This document shows, piece by piece, positions 35,506-44,218 of a DNA stretch of 64,000 nt; position 1 is the first letter of the stretch; each line of letters starts with the position of its first letter. The translations under genes were made by a program, and so were the position numbers. The DNA lies in assembly GCF_029094525.1 (NCBI RefSeq), contig NZ_CP119107.1, positions 248,001-312,000 on the forward strand, in the 5' to 3' direction. The stretch is from Pullulanibacillus sp. KACC 23026. GTDB lineage: Bacteria; Bacillota; Bacilli; Bacillales; Sporolactobacillaceae. A model generated the notes under the pieces. That model worked only from the letters and a program-made list of their open reading frames with translations, did no database searches and was not told where the DNA came from.

Positions 35506-35814
35506 CTAATGTATATAGTAAACAATATGCGAATATCGGGATATTTGCAACACTTTTGTTAGCATTTGGGTCATAATTTTGACTATTTCTCTTGGGAATT
35601 TGTATATAAGAAGATATCATCCTTGTGAGTCCAGCTTTTAAGCCTATCTTTTAACATTAATTTGATCCCGCTTAAACTTTAACTTAGTTTAGTTTGGTCA
35701 GTTTTTAGACGAATCTAGAAGGAAACTTTTTCATAAAAGTTCATTTTGGATCGATTATGGTATGTGTTAACACGTTTACGATAAAAATAAGGAAAAAAGT
35801 AAAGGTTGTATCAA

Positions 35815-36624
35815 ATGCCGGAATTACCTGAAATGGAACATTACAAAAGGGTACTCGTCCCAAGGTTCGCGGGTAAAACACTGACTCATGTCAGGGTTGA
35901 ACGTGAAAAATCGGTCAATCTTCCTATAGAAAATTTTATAAGCAAAACAGTTGGTCAGTCAATTCAACAGATTAGGCGCAGAGCGAAATACCTTGCCTTC
36001 TCTCTTTCAAACGGAAAAATCCTCCTCCTGCATTTGATGCTCGGCGGTAAGCTGTATTTTGGCAAAGAGGCGGACAGCCCTAATCATACAAAACAGATAA
36101 TGCTTTATGCCGGAGAAGAAGCCTTGTTTTTTATCGGACTTCGATTAGGCTATCTCCATCTGCTCACAGAAGAAGAACTTGCTGCAGAGTGGTCGAACCT
36201 TGGACCTGAGCCCTTGTCTGACACTTTTACAGTGGCTGTTTTTATGAAACGGCTTAAGGCAAAGCGAGGGAAGCTTAAAGCCCTGCTTGTCGATCAAAGC
36301 TTTGTAGCGGGAATCGGCAATCGTTATTCAGACGAAATTTGTTTCGAGGCAGCCCTTCATCCTGGTCGAACGGCTCAATCATTGTCCGATCAAGAAATAG
36401 AAAGTCTCTTTTCAGCTATGAGAGGTGTTCTCTTAAGGGCAATCGATCAAGGGGGCTATATCGATCTCCCCATTTATTTAGGGGACCAAATAACAGGAGG
36501 GGCAGAGGAGCAGATGAAGGTCCATCGTCGCGCTGGGGAGGCTTGTATTCGCTGCGGTTATATAATAGTTGAAGAGAAAATCGCCTCTAAGAAGACCTCA
36601 TTTTGTCCAAACTGTCAGCATTAA
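35815..36624 (+). CDS. Fpg/Nei-family DNA glycosylase, divergent paralogue
   Basis: A base-excision repair enzyme of 269 residues. The start must be ATG 35815, because the mature N-terminus PELPEME supplies the catalytic Pro and Glu; the in-frame TTG nine bases earlier would bury it. A helix-two-turn-helix region (LLVDQSFVAGIGNRYSDEICFEA) and a C-terminal zinc finger (CIRCGY...FCPNCQ) are intact. The lesion-loop residues differ from typical Fpg: the DxRxFG region reads GLRLGYLHL and the zinc-finger GGR is SKK. It is probably a specialised relative rather than the main MutM. Confidence 0.85.
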   Translation: MPELPEMEHYKRVLVPRFAGKTLTHVRVEREKSVNLPIENFISKTVGQSIQQIRRRAKYLAFSLSNGKILLLHLMLGGKLYFGKEADSPNHTKQIMLYAGEEALFFIGLRLGYLHLLTEEELAAEWSNLGPEPLSDTFTVAVFMKRLKAKRGKLKALLVDQSFVAGIGNRYSDEICFEAALHPGRTAQSLSDQEIESLFSAMRGVLLRAIDQGGYIDLPIYLGDQITGGAEEQMKVHRRAGEACIRCGYIIVEEKIASKKTSFCPNCQH

Positions 36625-36701
36625 TCCTTTTTTTCTAAGACTGAATTCTAAAAACGTTTTACTAAGCCCAAAAATGTCTGGTTGCTTTTGGTGTGTCAAA
36701 G

Positions 36702-36737
36702 TTGAAAAAACGGTTTCGAGCAGTCTACAATTGTAGA
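36702..36737 (+). promoter_or_regulatory. Promoter of the redox operon with palindrome on the -10
   Basis: TTGAAA (36702-36707), 18 bases, TACAAT (36726-36731). The perfect palindrome TCTACAA-TTGTAGA (36724-36737) covers the -10, a likely repressor site. TACAATT half-sites are known from OhrR operators; the identity of the regulator is inference. Confidence 0.6.
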
Positions 36738-36759
36738 AAAAGCGGAAAGAGGAATCCAG

Positions 36760-37317
36760 ATGACAAGTATACAAGCATGGCTTGGAAAAGGTCTTACCCC
36801 ACAAGGCTTTATCGATTGGATGTCTAAAAATCAGGAGACGTTCAAAGACAATTATGGAAAAGTAACCTTTAATGAAGCGGATGAGGCTTTTTTTAACACC
36901 TTTAATAGAGATGGGGTTCGCTGCGCCATCATTGCGTCTGATTGGTGCGGAGATGTGGTGAGAAATGTGCCTGTTGTCTTTCAGTTTATGGAACAAGCCG
37001 GGATTCCGACTGAAGTTTTTATTTTAGAAGAAAATGATGAGCTCATTCAACCTTTTCTATTATATGGAGGGAAGTCTATACCGGTTGTACTCCTCACTAA
37101 TGAGAAAGGAGAGGTCATTTATCGGTGGGGACCCCGCCCTGCTTACGTCCAGCAGCCAATGGCGGACTTCAAAGCTCTGAATTTAGATAGGGAATCGGAT
37201 GAGTATAAGGAAAAAGTGAAGGACGTATACGCTGAAATGATGAAACGGTATGGTGAGGGAACGGGATATTACCGTTATATCATCGATGAGTTCAAAGATG
37301 TGCTGGGCAACTTATAA
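36760..37317 (+). CDS. Thioredoxin-like family protein
   Basis: 185 residues with a thioredoxin fold: a strand CAIIASDWCGDVVRN at the active-site place, a cis-Pro-like SIPVVLL, and a final strand VIYRWGPRP. The active-site motif is WCGDV with only one Cys, so it cannot work as a classical dithiol thioredoxin. It matches a family of thioredoxin-9-type proteins of unknown role. AGAGGA precedes the ATG. It heads an operon with a flavoprotein and msrAB. Confidence 0.8.
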   Translation: MTSIQAWLGKGLTPQGFIDWMSKNQETFKDNYGKVTFNEADEAFFNTFNRDGVRCAIIASDWCGDVVRNVPVVFQFMEQAGIPTEVFILEENDELIQPFLLYGGKSIPVVLLTNEKGEVIYRWGPRPAYVQQPMADFKALNLDRESDEYKEKVKDVYAEMMKRYGEGTGYYRYIIDEFKDVLGNL

Positions 37318-37356
37318 GTGTTAAATAAGGATGCCCTGATGAAAGGAGAGGCCAAT

Positions 37357-38637
37357 GTGACCTATGATGTCATTGTCATTGGAGGCGGGCCATCTGGATT
37401 AATGGCCACTGTTGCAGCGGCGAGCTCTGGAGCCAAAGTGCTTTTAATTGATAAAGGGAATAAGCTTGGACGTAAGCTTGCGATTTCAGGTGGCGGGCGC
37501 TGTAACGTGACCAACCGTATGCCAATTCCTGAACTGATTAAGCATATCCCTGGTAATGGGAAATTTTTGCATAGTGCGTTTGCCACATTTAATAATGAAG
37601 ATATTATCACCTTTTTTGAAGGATTAGGCATTCAGTTGAAGGAAGAGGATCTTGGTCGCATGTTCCCTGTGAGTAATCGGGCACAAGACGTGGTGCAAGC
37701 TCTTTTGGACAAAATTGAATCTCTAAAGGTTTCGATTAGAACAAATGCCCCGGTTGAAACCGTTCTTTATGAAGAAGAGGGGGCAGTCGGTGTCTTATTA
37801 AAAAATGGTGAAAAAATAAAAACACGGGCCGTTATTGTAGCAGTGGGAGGAAAGTCAGTCCCGCAAACGGGTTCAACCGGTGATGGGTATAAATGGGCCA
37901 AAATGGCGGGCCACACCATTACAGACCTTTACCCGACTGAGGTTCCTTTGACATCCTCTGAACCGTTTATTCAAAAGAAATTACTACAAGGATTATCTCT
38001 TTATGATGTGGCGGTTTCCGTGCTCGACCCTAAAGGAAAACCAATTATCACGCATCAATGGGATATGATTTTTACACATTTTGGATTGTCAGGTCCTGCT
38101 GTGCTTCGATGCAGTCAGTTTGTTGTTAAAGCCTTGAAGAAATATAAGACAGAAACCATTGATTTGGCCATTGATGTGAAGCCGGATCAAAATCAAGAAG
38201 AGCTCTTTCAATTATTAAATCAGTTAGCTAAAGAAGAACCGAAGAAGGCTCTGAAGAACGTCTGGAAAGGTATTATTCCAGAACGCTATCTTCTGTTTTT
38301 ATTCGATCAAATGGGAGTTTCACTAGACTTAACGTACCATGAACTCCCGAAAACAGTGGTTCGTCAGTTGGCGGAATGGTTGAAGGGCTTTAAGATACGG
38401 GTAAATGGGACACTGCCAATCGAAAAGGCTTTTATTACAGGCGGCGGTGTCTCGCTGAAAGAGATCGACCCAAAATCAATGGCTTCGAAAAAGATGCCAG
38501 GTCTATATTTCTGTGGAGAGATATTAGATATTCACGGCTATACAGGCGGCTACAACATCACAGCTGCTTTTTCGACAGGGCATGCTGCCGGTGAACATGC
38601 GGCACAATACGCGCAAGCGACAGTGACATCCGTTTAA
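37357..38637 (+). CDS. FAD-dependent oxidoreductase, HI0933/BaiN-like
   Basis: A flavoprotein of 426 residues. The N-terminal [21 protein letters not shown] binds [19 protein letters not shown] is the HI0933-family signature; the C-terminus has [13 protein letters not shown] and [19 protein letters not shown]. Members are called BaiN or YtfP-like; the physiological substrate is unsettled. The frame opens at 37318, but AAAGGAG is 8 bases before GTG 37357, which gives the usual [10 protein letters not shown] start. Sits between the thioredoxin-like gene and msrAB with short gaps. Confidence 0.88.
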   Translation: MTYDVIVIGGGPSGLMATVAAASSGAKVLLIDKGNKLGRKLAISGGGRCNVTNRMPIPELIKHIPGNGKFLHSAFATFNNEDIITFFEGLGIQLKEEDLGRMFPVSNRAQDVVQALLDKIESLKVSIRTNAPVETVLYEEEGAVGVLLKNGEKIKTRAVIVAVGGKSVPQTGSTGDGYKWAKMAGHTITDLYPTEVPLTSSEPFIQKKLLQGLSLYDVAVSVLDPKGKPIITHQWDMIFTHFGLSGPAVLRCSQFVVKALKKYKTETIDLAIDVKPDQNQEELFQLLNQLAKEEPKKALKNVWKGIIPERYLLFLFDQMGVSLDLTYHELPKTVVRQLAEWLKGFKIRVNGTLPIEKAFITGGGVSLKEIDPKSMASKKMPGLYFCGEILDIHGYTGGYNITAAFSTGHAAGEHAAQYAQATVTSV

Positions 38638-38673
38638 TAAAGCGGGTCTTGATTGAAGAAAAGAGGGATAAGA

Positions 38674-39621
38674 ATGAGTGAGAAAGCAACATTTGCAGGA
38701 GGCTGTTTCTGGTGTATGGTTAAGCCGTTTGATGAGCTTCCAGGGATTGAAAAAGTGGTGTCAGGCTATACGGGCGGCCATAAAGAAAATCCCACCTATA
38801 AAGAGGTTTGTTCCGATACAACGGGACATGTAGAAGCTGTCCAGATCACTTTTGATCCAGAGCTCTTTCCTTATGAAAAATTGCTTGATCTATTCTGGAA
38901 ACAGATCGATCCAACTGATGAAGGCGGACAATTTGGGGACAGAGGCGAATCATATAAGACGGCTATTTTTTACCACAATGAGCGCCAAAGGGAATTGGCA
39001 GAGGCTTCTAAGGCAGATCTCGAAGCGAATGGGCCCTTCAATAAGCCAATTGTAACGGCTATTCGACCAGCTATGCCGTTTTACCCAGCAGAAGAGTATC
39101 ACCAAGATTATTACCAGAAAAATCCGTTCCATTACAACCGTTATTATGAAGGCTCAGGGAGGAAAGGATTTACCGAAAGCGTCTGGCGCGTGAAGAAAGA
39201 TGAGAACGAGCTTCGTGAGCGGTTAACACCGATTCAATATGAGGTGACCCAAAATAACGGAACTGAGCGCCCGTTTATGAACGAGTATTATGCTAATACG
39301 CAAGAAGGGATCTATGTTGATATCGTTTCGGGTGAACCGTTATTCAGTTCAACTGACCAATATGACGCTGGATGCGGCTGGCCTAGTTTCACTCGCCCTA
39401 TACAAAAGGCGTTAATCAATGAGAAGATCGATCAAAGTCATGGTATGATTCGTACTGAGGTCAGAAGCAAATACGGGGACAGTCACCTTGGACATGTGTT
39501 TCCCGACGGCCCAGGACCGAATGGGCTGCGCTATTGCATTAACTCTGCCGCCCTGCGTTTTATTCCAAAAGACAAACTGGAAGAAGAAGGCTATGGGGAA
39601 TACAGCGTTTTATTTAAGTGA
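38674..39621 (+). CDS. msrAB: Bifunctional methionine sulfoxide reductase MsrA-MsrB
   Basis: Repairs oxidised methionine, both S and R sulfoxides. A fused protein of 315 residues: MsrA (about 3-170) with FAGGCFWC, catalytic Cys11, [11 protein letters not shown] and [11 protein letters not shown]; then MsrB (about 175-312) with [10 protein letters not shown] and catalytic [11 protein letters not shown]. MsrB zinc-binding CxxC pairs are not evident. ATG 38674 follows AAGAGGG; the upstream TTG is too early. Last gene of the redox operon. Confidence 0.95.
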   Translation: MSEKATFAGGCFWCMVKPFDELPGIEKVVSGYTGGHKENPTYKEVCSDTTGHVEAVQITFDPELFPYEKLLDLFWKQIDPTDEGGQFGDRGESYKTAIFYHNERQRELAEASKADLEANGPFNKPIVTAIRPAMPFYPAEEYHQDYYQKNPFHYNRYYEGSGRKGFTESVWRVKKDENELRERLTPIQYEVTQNNGTERPFMNEYYANTQEGIYVDIVSGEPLFSSTDQYDAGCGWPSFTRPIQKALINEKIDQSHGMIRTEVRSKYGDSHLGHVFPDGPGPNGLRYCINSAALRFIPKDKLEEEGYGEYSVLFK

Positions 39622-39889
39622 AAACAGAAAGCTCTCCTTTTGTAAAAAGTAACTTAGAGAAGGGATTTTTTATACAAAATCTGCTCTTTAAGGAACATTT
39701 TACTTGCGGAGGGCTTGTTTTTTTGTTACAGCTTTTATTTTTTTGAAACAGTTCTATCACAATTCCATTTGATTCGGGAGGCTGTTTAAATGAACTTAAA
39801 AGGCGACGTTAAAACGAAATTTTCCTTTAATTTCAAGGGGTTATGCAATCGCTAACAAGAGTGAGCGGATTGGGTTTTCAGGCTGGGTG

Positions 39890-39907
39890 TTGTGAGGGAT
39901 ATCACAA
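39890..39907 (+). promoter_or_regulatory. Rex/Fnr-type palindrome before qoxABCD
   Basis: TTGTGA-GGGATA-TCACAA, perfect 6-6-6. It equals the Fnr/CRP core TGTGA-N6-TCACA and matches the Rex box TTGTGAA-N4-TTCACAA at 12 of 14 positions. A possible -10, TATGAT, lies at 39965-39970. The rest of the 39622-40104 gap shows no gene. Confidence 0.6.
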
Positions 39908-40104
39908 TCTAAGGAGAGAATTTGAACGAATAGCGTCGAAATAGTGACAAATTTGTGTAAAAGTTATGATGAAATCATGACACTCACGAAAATGGGGTTC
40001 GTGATAGAAAATCTGGTGGTATTATACAAATGCAGTTTCTTCGGGGTGGGCACACGCCATGAAGATTTTCTAATGTATTTTTACAGAGGGGGGAGAGCCT
40101 CAAT

Positions 40105-41058
40105 ATGAAAGTTGTCAAGTCTGTTTCTAAAGCTTCAGCTCTATTCCTATTATCCTTATTTTTCTTAACAGGATGCGACATCCCAGTCTTACAGCCAAAG
40201 GGGCCGGTTGGACGTCAAGAATACCATCTCATTCTTTGGTCTTTTGGACTTATGTCGGTCGTTGTACTGATCGTTTTTATTCTTTTTGCCGTAATGATTA
40301 TCAAGTATCGTGCGAATCGTAAAGATACGACGAACTACGATCCTGAGAATCATGGGAGTGCCAAGCTTGAGGTATTATGGACGATTATCCCGATTATAAT
40401 CGTTATTTTAATGGCAGTTCCAACTGTAACGTCGGAATACAACTTGCAAAAAAGTCCGACACCAAGTGTAAAACCGTTAACTGTTGAAGCAACGTCTATT
40501 CAATGGAAATGGGTGTTCAAATATCCTGAACAAGGGATATCAACCGTTAATGAATTGTACATTCCAAAAGATCGCCCTATTAAGCTAGTACTTAATTCAC
40601 AGGATGCGATGGCTTCTTTCTGGGTGCCTTCTTTAGGCGGACAGATTTATACCATGACAGGTATGAACACACATATGTACCTGCAAGCTGATGAGATAGG
40701 TACTTTCCAAGGAAGAGCAGCAAACTTTAATGGGAAGAAATTTGCTGATCAAACATTTGATGTCGTTTCACAATCAAGTTCTGATTTTAACAATTGGGTG
40801 CAAACCGTGAAATCGACTAAACCAGCACTCACCATGAACGAATACAAAAAGCTTGAAAAACCAAGTGTTGTTGGAAAAATGGCTTTCTCGGCTTATCCTA
40901 AGCAGATTTCCAATGATGCAATGAATGCGAAGTTTGGCGGAATGGAAGGAATGCCTGGAATGTCCGATTCCTCTGAATCAAAGTCAAGCGATGATTCAGC
41001 GAAGTCTGGATCTAAAGCTGACGACATGTCAGGTATGTCTATGAAGGGAGGCAATTAA
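40105..41058 (+). CDS. qoxA: Cytochrome aa3 quinol oxidase subunit II
   Basis: 317-residue lipoprotein: signal peptide with lipobox LTGC (Cys24), two membrane helices (about 45-70 and 90-112), then an external cupredoxin domain. The CuA-binding Cys pair of cytochrome c oxidases is absent, so the donor is quinol. The C-terminal tail is rich in Ser, Asp, Gly and Met (GGMEGMPGMSD, DMSGMSMKGG), low complexity. First gene of qoxABCD; gaps to the next genes are 2-5 bases. Confidence 0.94.
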   Translation: MKVVKSVSKASALFLLSLFFLTGCDIPVLQPKGPVGRQEYHLILWSFGLMSVVVLIVFILFAVMIIKYRANRKDTTNYDPENHGSAKLEVLWTIIPIIIVILMAVPTVTSEYNLQKSPTPSVKPLTVEATSIQWKWVFKYPEQGISTVNELYIPKDRPIKLVLNSQDAMASFWVPSLGGQIYTMTGMNTHMYLQADEIGTFQGRAANFNGKKFADQTFDVVSQSSSDFNNWVQTVKSTKPALTMNEYKKLEKPSVVGKMAFSAYPKQISNDAMNAKFGGMEGMPGMSDSSESKSSDDSAKSGSKADDMSGMSMKGGN

Positions 41059-41062
41059 CAAC

Positions 41063-43030
41063 ATGGACCAACTCATGCACTTCCTTACGCATAAGTTCTT
41101 TGTAACAGGAGAACCGATGATTTATGGCGCTGACGTTGCCATTGCCGTTGCAACCATCGGGATCCTTTTTGTCCTAACCTACTTTAAAAAGTGGAAATGG
41201 TTATGGCGTGAATGGTTGACAACGGTTGACCATAAGAAAATTGGGATCATGTACATTATTGCAGCGATTCTCATGCTTTTCCGCGGGGGGATTGACGGAT
41301 TGCTCATGCGTTCCCAATTATCTTTCCCAGGGTTGAAGCTGTTGGATGCTCAACACTATAATGAAATTTTTACAACTCACGGAACCATTATGATTTTGTT
41401 TATGGCGATGCCGTTTATCATCGGTATGATTAACGTTGCAATGCCGCTTCAAATCGGGGCACGTGATGTCGCTTTTCCTTATTTAAATGCTATTAGTTTC
41501 TGGCTCTTCTTCTGGGCTGCTATGCTATTGAACCTTTCATTTGTAATCGGGGGTTCCCCAGATGCCGGTTGGACCAGCTATACACCGCTTGCTGAAAACG
41601 GTCTGGATCCAGGGCTTGGTGAAAACTTCTATCTATTAAGCTTGCAAATTACAGGTATTGGTACTCTTGCTTCGGGTGTCAACTTTGCCGTTACTATTTT
41701 AAAAATGCGTGCGCCAGGTATGAAGTTAATGCATATGCCAATGTTTACTTGGTCGACACTGATCACATCAGTTATTATTGTGTTCGCGTTCCCAGTCTTA
41801 ACTGTTGCACTTGCTATGTTAACGATTGACCGTATTTTTGGAGCACACTTCTTTACGTCTACCGCAGGCGGGGACCCTATGATGTGGGCAAACCTCTTCT
41901 GGGTATGGGGACATCCTGAGGTATACATTGTTATTCTTCCAGCCTTTGGTATTTTCTCAGAGGTTATGAGTACCTTCTCAGGAAAACGTCTCTTTGGTTA
42001 CAGTATGATGGTTTGGTCAATGGTGCTTATTTCAGCTCTAAGCTTTATTGTTTGGGTGCACCACTTCTTCACGATGGGTGCAGGACCAGCTGTTAATTCC
42101 TTCTTTGGTGTATCAACCATGTTAATTGCGATTCCAACAGGGGTTAAATTGTTCAACTGGCTCTTTACCTTACGTCATTCGAAAATACGCTTTACAGTGG
42201 CTCATATGTGGGCACTAGCGTTTATTCCAAACTTTGTTATTGGTGGTTTGACAGGTGTTATGCTTGCTGTTGCACCTGCTGACTATCAATATCACAATAG
42301 TTATTTCTTGATTGCTCACTTCCACTATGTCTTAATTGCAGGTACTGTATTCGGTATGTTTGCAGGACTTCATTACTGGTGGCCAAAGATGTTCGGTCAC
42401 ATCCTTGATGAGAAGCTCGGTAAAATTGCTTTCTGGTTATGGATGGTTGGATTTAACGTCTGTTTCTTCCCAATGTACTTTGTTGGTTTACAAGGGATGA
42501 CACGTCGTATGTACACTTATCCAGCTAATGCCGGCTGGACATCTCTTAACTTTATTGAAACCATCGGCGCTTTCTTGATGGGTATTGGCTTCATCGTTAT
42601 GGTGTGGATGATTATCTACAGCGCTCGTCATGGTGAACGCGATGTAACAGGCGATCCATGGGATGGTCGTACAATGGAATGGATGACTTCTTCTCCTGCT
42701 CCTGAGTACAACTTCGCTACCCTTCCAGACATGTCTGGAATCGACCGTTTCTGGTACATGAAGCAAGAAAAAGGTGCCGTTGAAAAATGGCGCAAACAAA
42801 AAATTGAAGAAATTCATATGCCTGATAACTCTGGCCGACCATTTATTATGTGTGTCCTCTTCTTTATAGCAGGCTTCGGTCTCTGTTTCGAATGGATTTG
42901 GCTCGCCATCGTTGGTCTTGCAGGAATTCTTCTCTTTATGGTGCTTCGTTCCTTGTTTGATCCAGACGAAGGTCATCATATTCCAGTTGATGTTATTGAA
43001 CGCACTGAGCGTGAAGCGGGGAGGTTGTAA
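41063..43030 (+). CDS. qoxB: Cytochrome aa3 quinol oxidase subunit I
   Basis: The catalytic heme-copper subunit of the terminal oxidase, 655 residues with about 14-15 membrane helices. Visible: TTHGTIMILFMAMPF (heme ligand His), WGHPEVYIVILPAFG (CuB His and the cross-linked Tyr), HHFFTMG (CuB His pair), and HFHYVLIAG (heme ligands). The length is that of QoxB. It reduces O2 to water and pumps protons. Second gene of the operon. Confidence 0.97.
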   Translation: MDQLMHFLTHKFFVTGEPMIYGADVAIAVATIGILFVLTYFKKWKWLWREWLTTVDHKKIGIMYIIAAILMLFRGGIDGLLMRSQLSFPGLKLLDAQHYNEIFTTHGTIMILFMAMPFIIGMINVAMPLQIGARDVAFPYLNAISFWLFFWAAMLLNLSFVIGGSPDAGWTSYTPLAENGLDPGLGENFYLLSLQITGIGTLASGVNFAVTILKMRAPGMKLMHMPMFTWSTLITSVIIVFAFPVLTVALAMLTIDRIFGAHFFTSTAGGDPMMWANLFWVWGHPEVYIVILPAFGIFSEVMSTFSGKRLFGYSMMVWSMVLISALSFIVWVHHFFTMGAGPAVNSFFGVSTMLIAIPTGVKLFNWLFTLRHSKIRFTVAHMWALAFIPNFVIGGLTGVMLAVAPADYQYHNSYFLIAHFHYVLIAGTVFGMFAGLHYWWPKMFGHILDEKLGKIAFWLWMVGFNVCFFPMYFVGLQGMTRRMYTYPANAGWTSLNFIETIGAFLMGIGFIVMVWMIIYSARHGERDVTGDPWDGRTMEWMTSSPAPEYNFATLPDMSGIDRFWYMKQEKGAVEKWRKQKIEEIHMPDNSGRPFIMCVLFFIAGFGLCFEWIWLAIVGLAGILLFMVLRSLFDPDEGHHIPVDVIERTEREAGRL

Positions 43031-43032
43031 AA

Positions 43033-43644
43033 ATGTCACATGCAGAAGCGGTTGATCCAAATGTGCCTTTAGAGTACTCAACAGAACATGGGCGCTTAAG
43101 AATCTTTGGTTTTTGGGTATTCCTTGGAGCCGAAATTGTCCTATTTGCCACATTGTTTACAACTTATCTCATCTATCTACATCACACTGCAGGCGGTCCA
43201 ACAGCAAAGGATCTATTTGATGTTAAAGGGTTTACGATTGAAACCTTCTTGCTACTAACTAGTAGTTTTACTTGTGGGATTGCAACACATGAGCTTCGTC
43301 GCGGAAATCGCGGCGGGCTGATCGTGTGGCTCATAATCACACTGCTGCTAGGTGCAGGATTCGTAGGTATGGAGATTAATGAGTTTGTTGATTATGTTCA
43401 TCAAGGGGCAACGATTCAAACAAGTGCGTTTTTATCAGGGTTCTTTATCCTAGTTGGAACACACGGTTGTCACGTTTCTCTTGGTATTTTGTGGATGATT
43501 TCAGTTATCATTCAAGTATCTAAGAACGGAATTAATTCAACAACTGCTAGAAAAGCTTTTATTGTCGGGATCTACTGGCACTTCTTAGATGTTGTCTGGG
43601 TCTTCATTTTTACAGCAGTTTATTTGACGGGGTTGGTGTTGTAA
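43033..43644 (+). CDS. qoxC: Cytochrome aa3 quinol oxidase subunit III
   Basis: 203 residues with five membrane helices, of the heme-copper oxidase subunit III family: FWVFLGAEIVLFATLF, FLLLTSSFTCGIATHELRRG, and the end HGCHVSLGILWM...YWHFLDVVWVFIFTAVYL. It supports assembly and stability of subunit I. Two bases separate it from qoxB and one base from qoxD. Confidence 0.96.
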   Translation: MSHAEAVDPNVPLEYSTEHGRLRIFGFWVFLGAEIVLFATLFTTYLIYLHHTAGGPTAKDLFDVKGFTIETFLLLTSSFTCGIATHELRRGNRGGLIVWLIITLLLGAGFVGMEINEFVDYVHQGATIQTSAFLSGFFILVGTHGCHVSLGILWMISVIIQVSKNGINSTTARKAFIVGIYWHFLDVVWVFIFTAVYLTGLVL

Positions 43645-43645
43645 C

Positions 43646-43960
43646 ATGGAAAAAAATCAAACAGCACACTCAAACAGTCACCACGGTTTTCCTTGGAGTC
43701 ACGTCATTGGTTTTATTTTATCGCTTGTCTTAACAGTTGCAGCGCTATGGATTGCGCTTAGCCTGAATCTGTCAGCGACCTCAACAATGGTGCTTATTAT
43801 TATTCTAGCGATCTTCCAAGTCTTTGTTCAGCTTTTGATGTTCATGCACTTAAGAGAACAAGAAGGTGCGTTCCAAATTACGGCCATCAGCTTCGGCTTC
43901 TTCGTGGCTATTGCCGTTGTTGCTGGATCGATCTGGATCATGGAATACGGTTTATATTAA
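43646..43960 (+). CDS. qoxD: Cytochrome aa3 quinol oxidase subunit IV
   Basis: 104 residues with three membrane helices (about 17-38, 44-66, 78-100) and the conserved FVQLLMFMHLRE. Matches the small subunit IV of Bacillus quinol oxidases. The His-rich N-terminus is cytosolic. Last gene of qoxABCD, followed by a terminator. Confidence 0.94.
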   Translation: MEKNQTAHSNSHHGFPWSHVIGFILSLVLTVAALWIALSLNLSATSTMVLIIILAIFQVFVQLLMFMHLREQEGAFQITAISFGFFVAIAVVAGSIWIMEYGLY

Positions 43961-43965
43961 TAGTG

Positions 43966-44000
43966 AAAGAGACTGTCCTAATGATTAGGGCAGTCTTTTT
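43966..44000 (+). terminator. Terminator of qoxABCD
   Basis: AGACTGTCCTA / TAGGGCAGTCT with one mismatch, then TTTTT. Confidence 0.85.
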
Positions 44001-44028
44001 ATATTATTGGTGACTTTTATAGAACAGT

Positions 44029-44097
44029 TAAAGGGCATTCTAACAAAAGAGAGTGCTTTTTTTGTGCCTATTTTGCCCGGGCTCAGGCAAAATTAGG
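44029..44097 (+). terminator. Second hairpin with T run, then an ATTTTGCC inverted repeat
   Basis: GCATTCT...AGAGTGC followed by seven T (to 44061) looks like a back-up terminator. Next to it, ATTTTGCC and GGCAAAAT (44070-44093) form an inverted repeat with the same TTTTGCC/GGCAAAA half-sites as the mntH operator, but with eight bases between them. Confidence 0.45.
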
Positions 44098-44130
44098 GCG
44101 TGCTGACTGAGACTGTTCACTCGATTTGAT

Positions 44131-44190
44131 TACTTATGATTGAAAATGATTATAATTGATTGATTTTGAAAGTTAAATCGCTTACAATAG
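44131..44190 (+). promoter_or_regulatory. fru operon promoter/operator region
   Basis: TACAAT (about 44183-44188) is a likely -10. Upstream, GATTGAAAATGATT and ATTGATTTTGAAAG repeat a TTGAWWNTGA-like theme, suitable for a DeoR-type repressor such as FruR. The -35 is unclear because the region is AT-rich. Confidence 0.4.
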
Positions 44191-44218
44191 GATGTGAGCC
44201 AATAGAGGAGGTGTCCGG

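Noticed and set aside
42488-43153. Leftward 221-codon frame opposite qoxB/qoxC
   Set aside because: Shadow frame of two certain membrane-protein genes.
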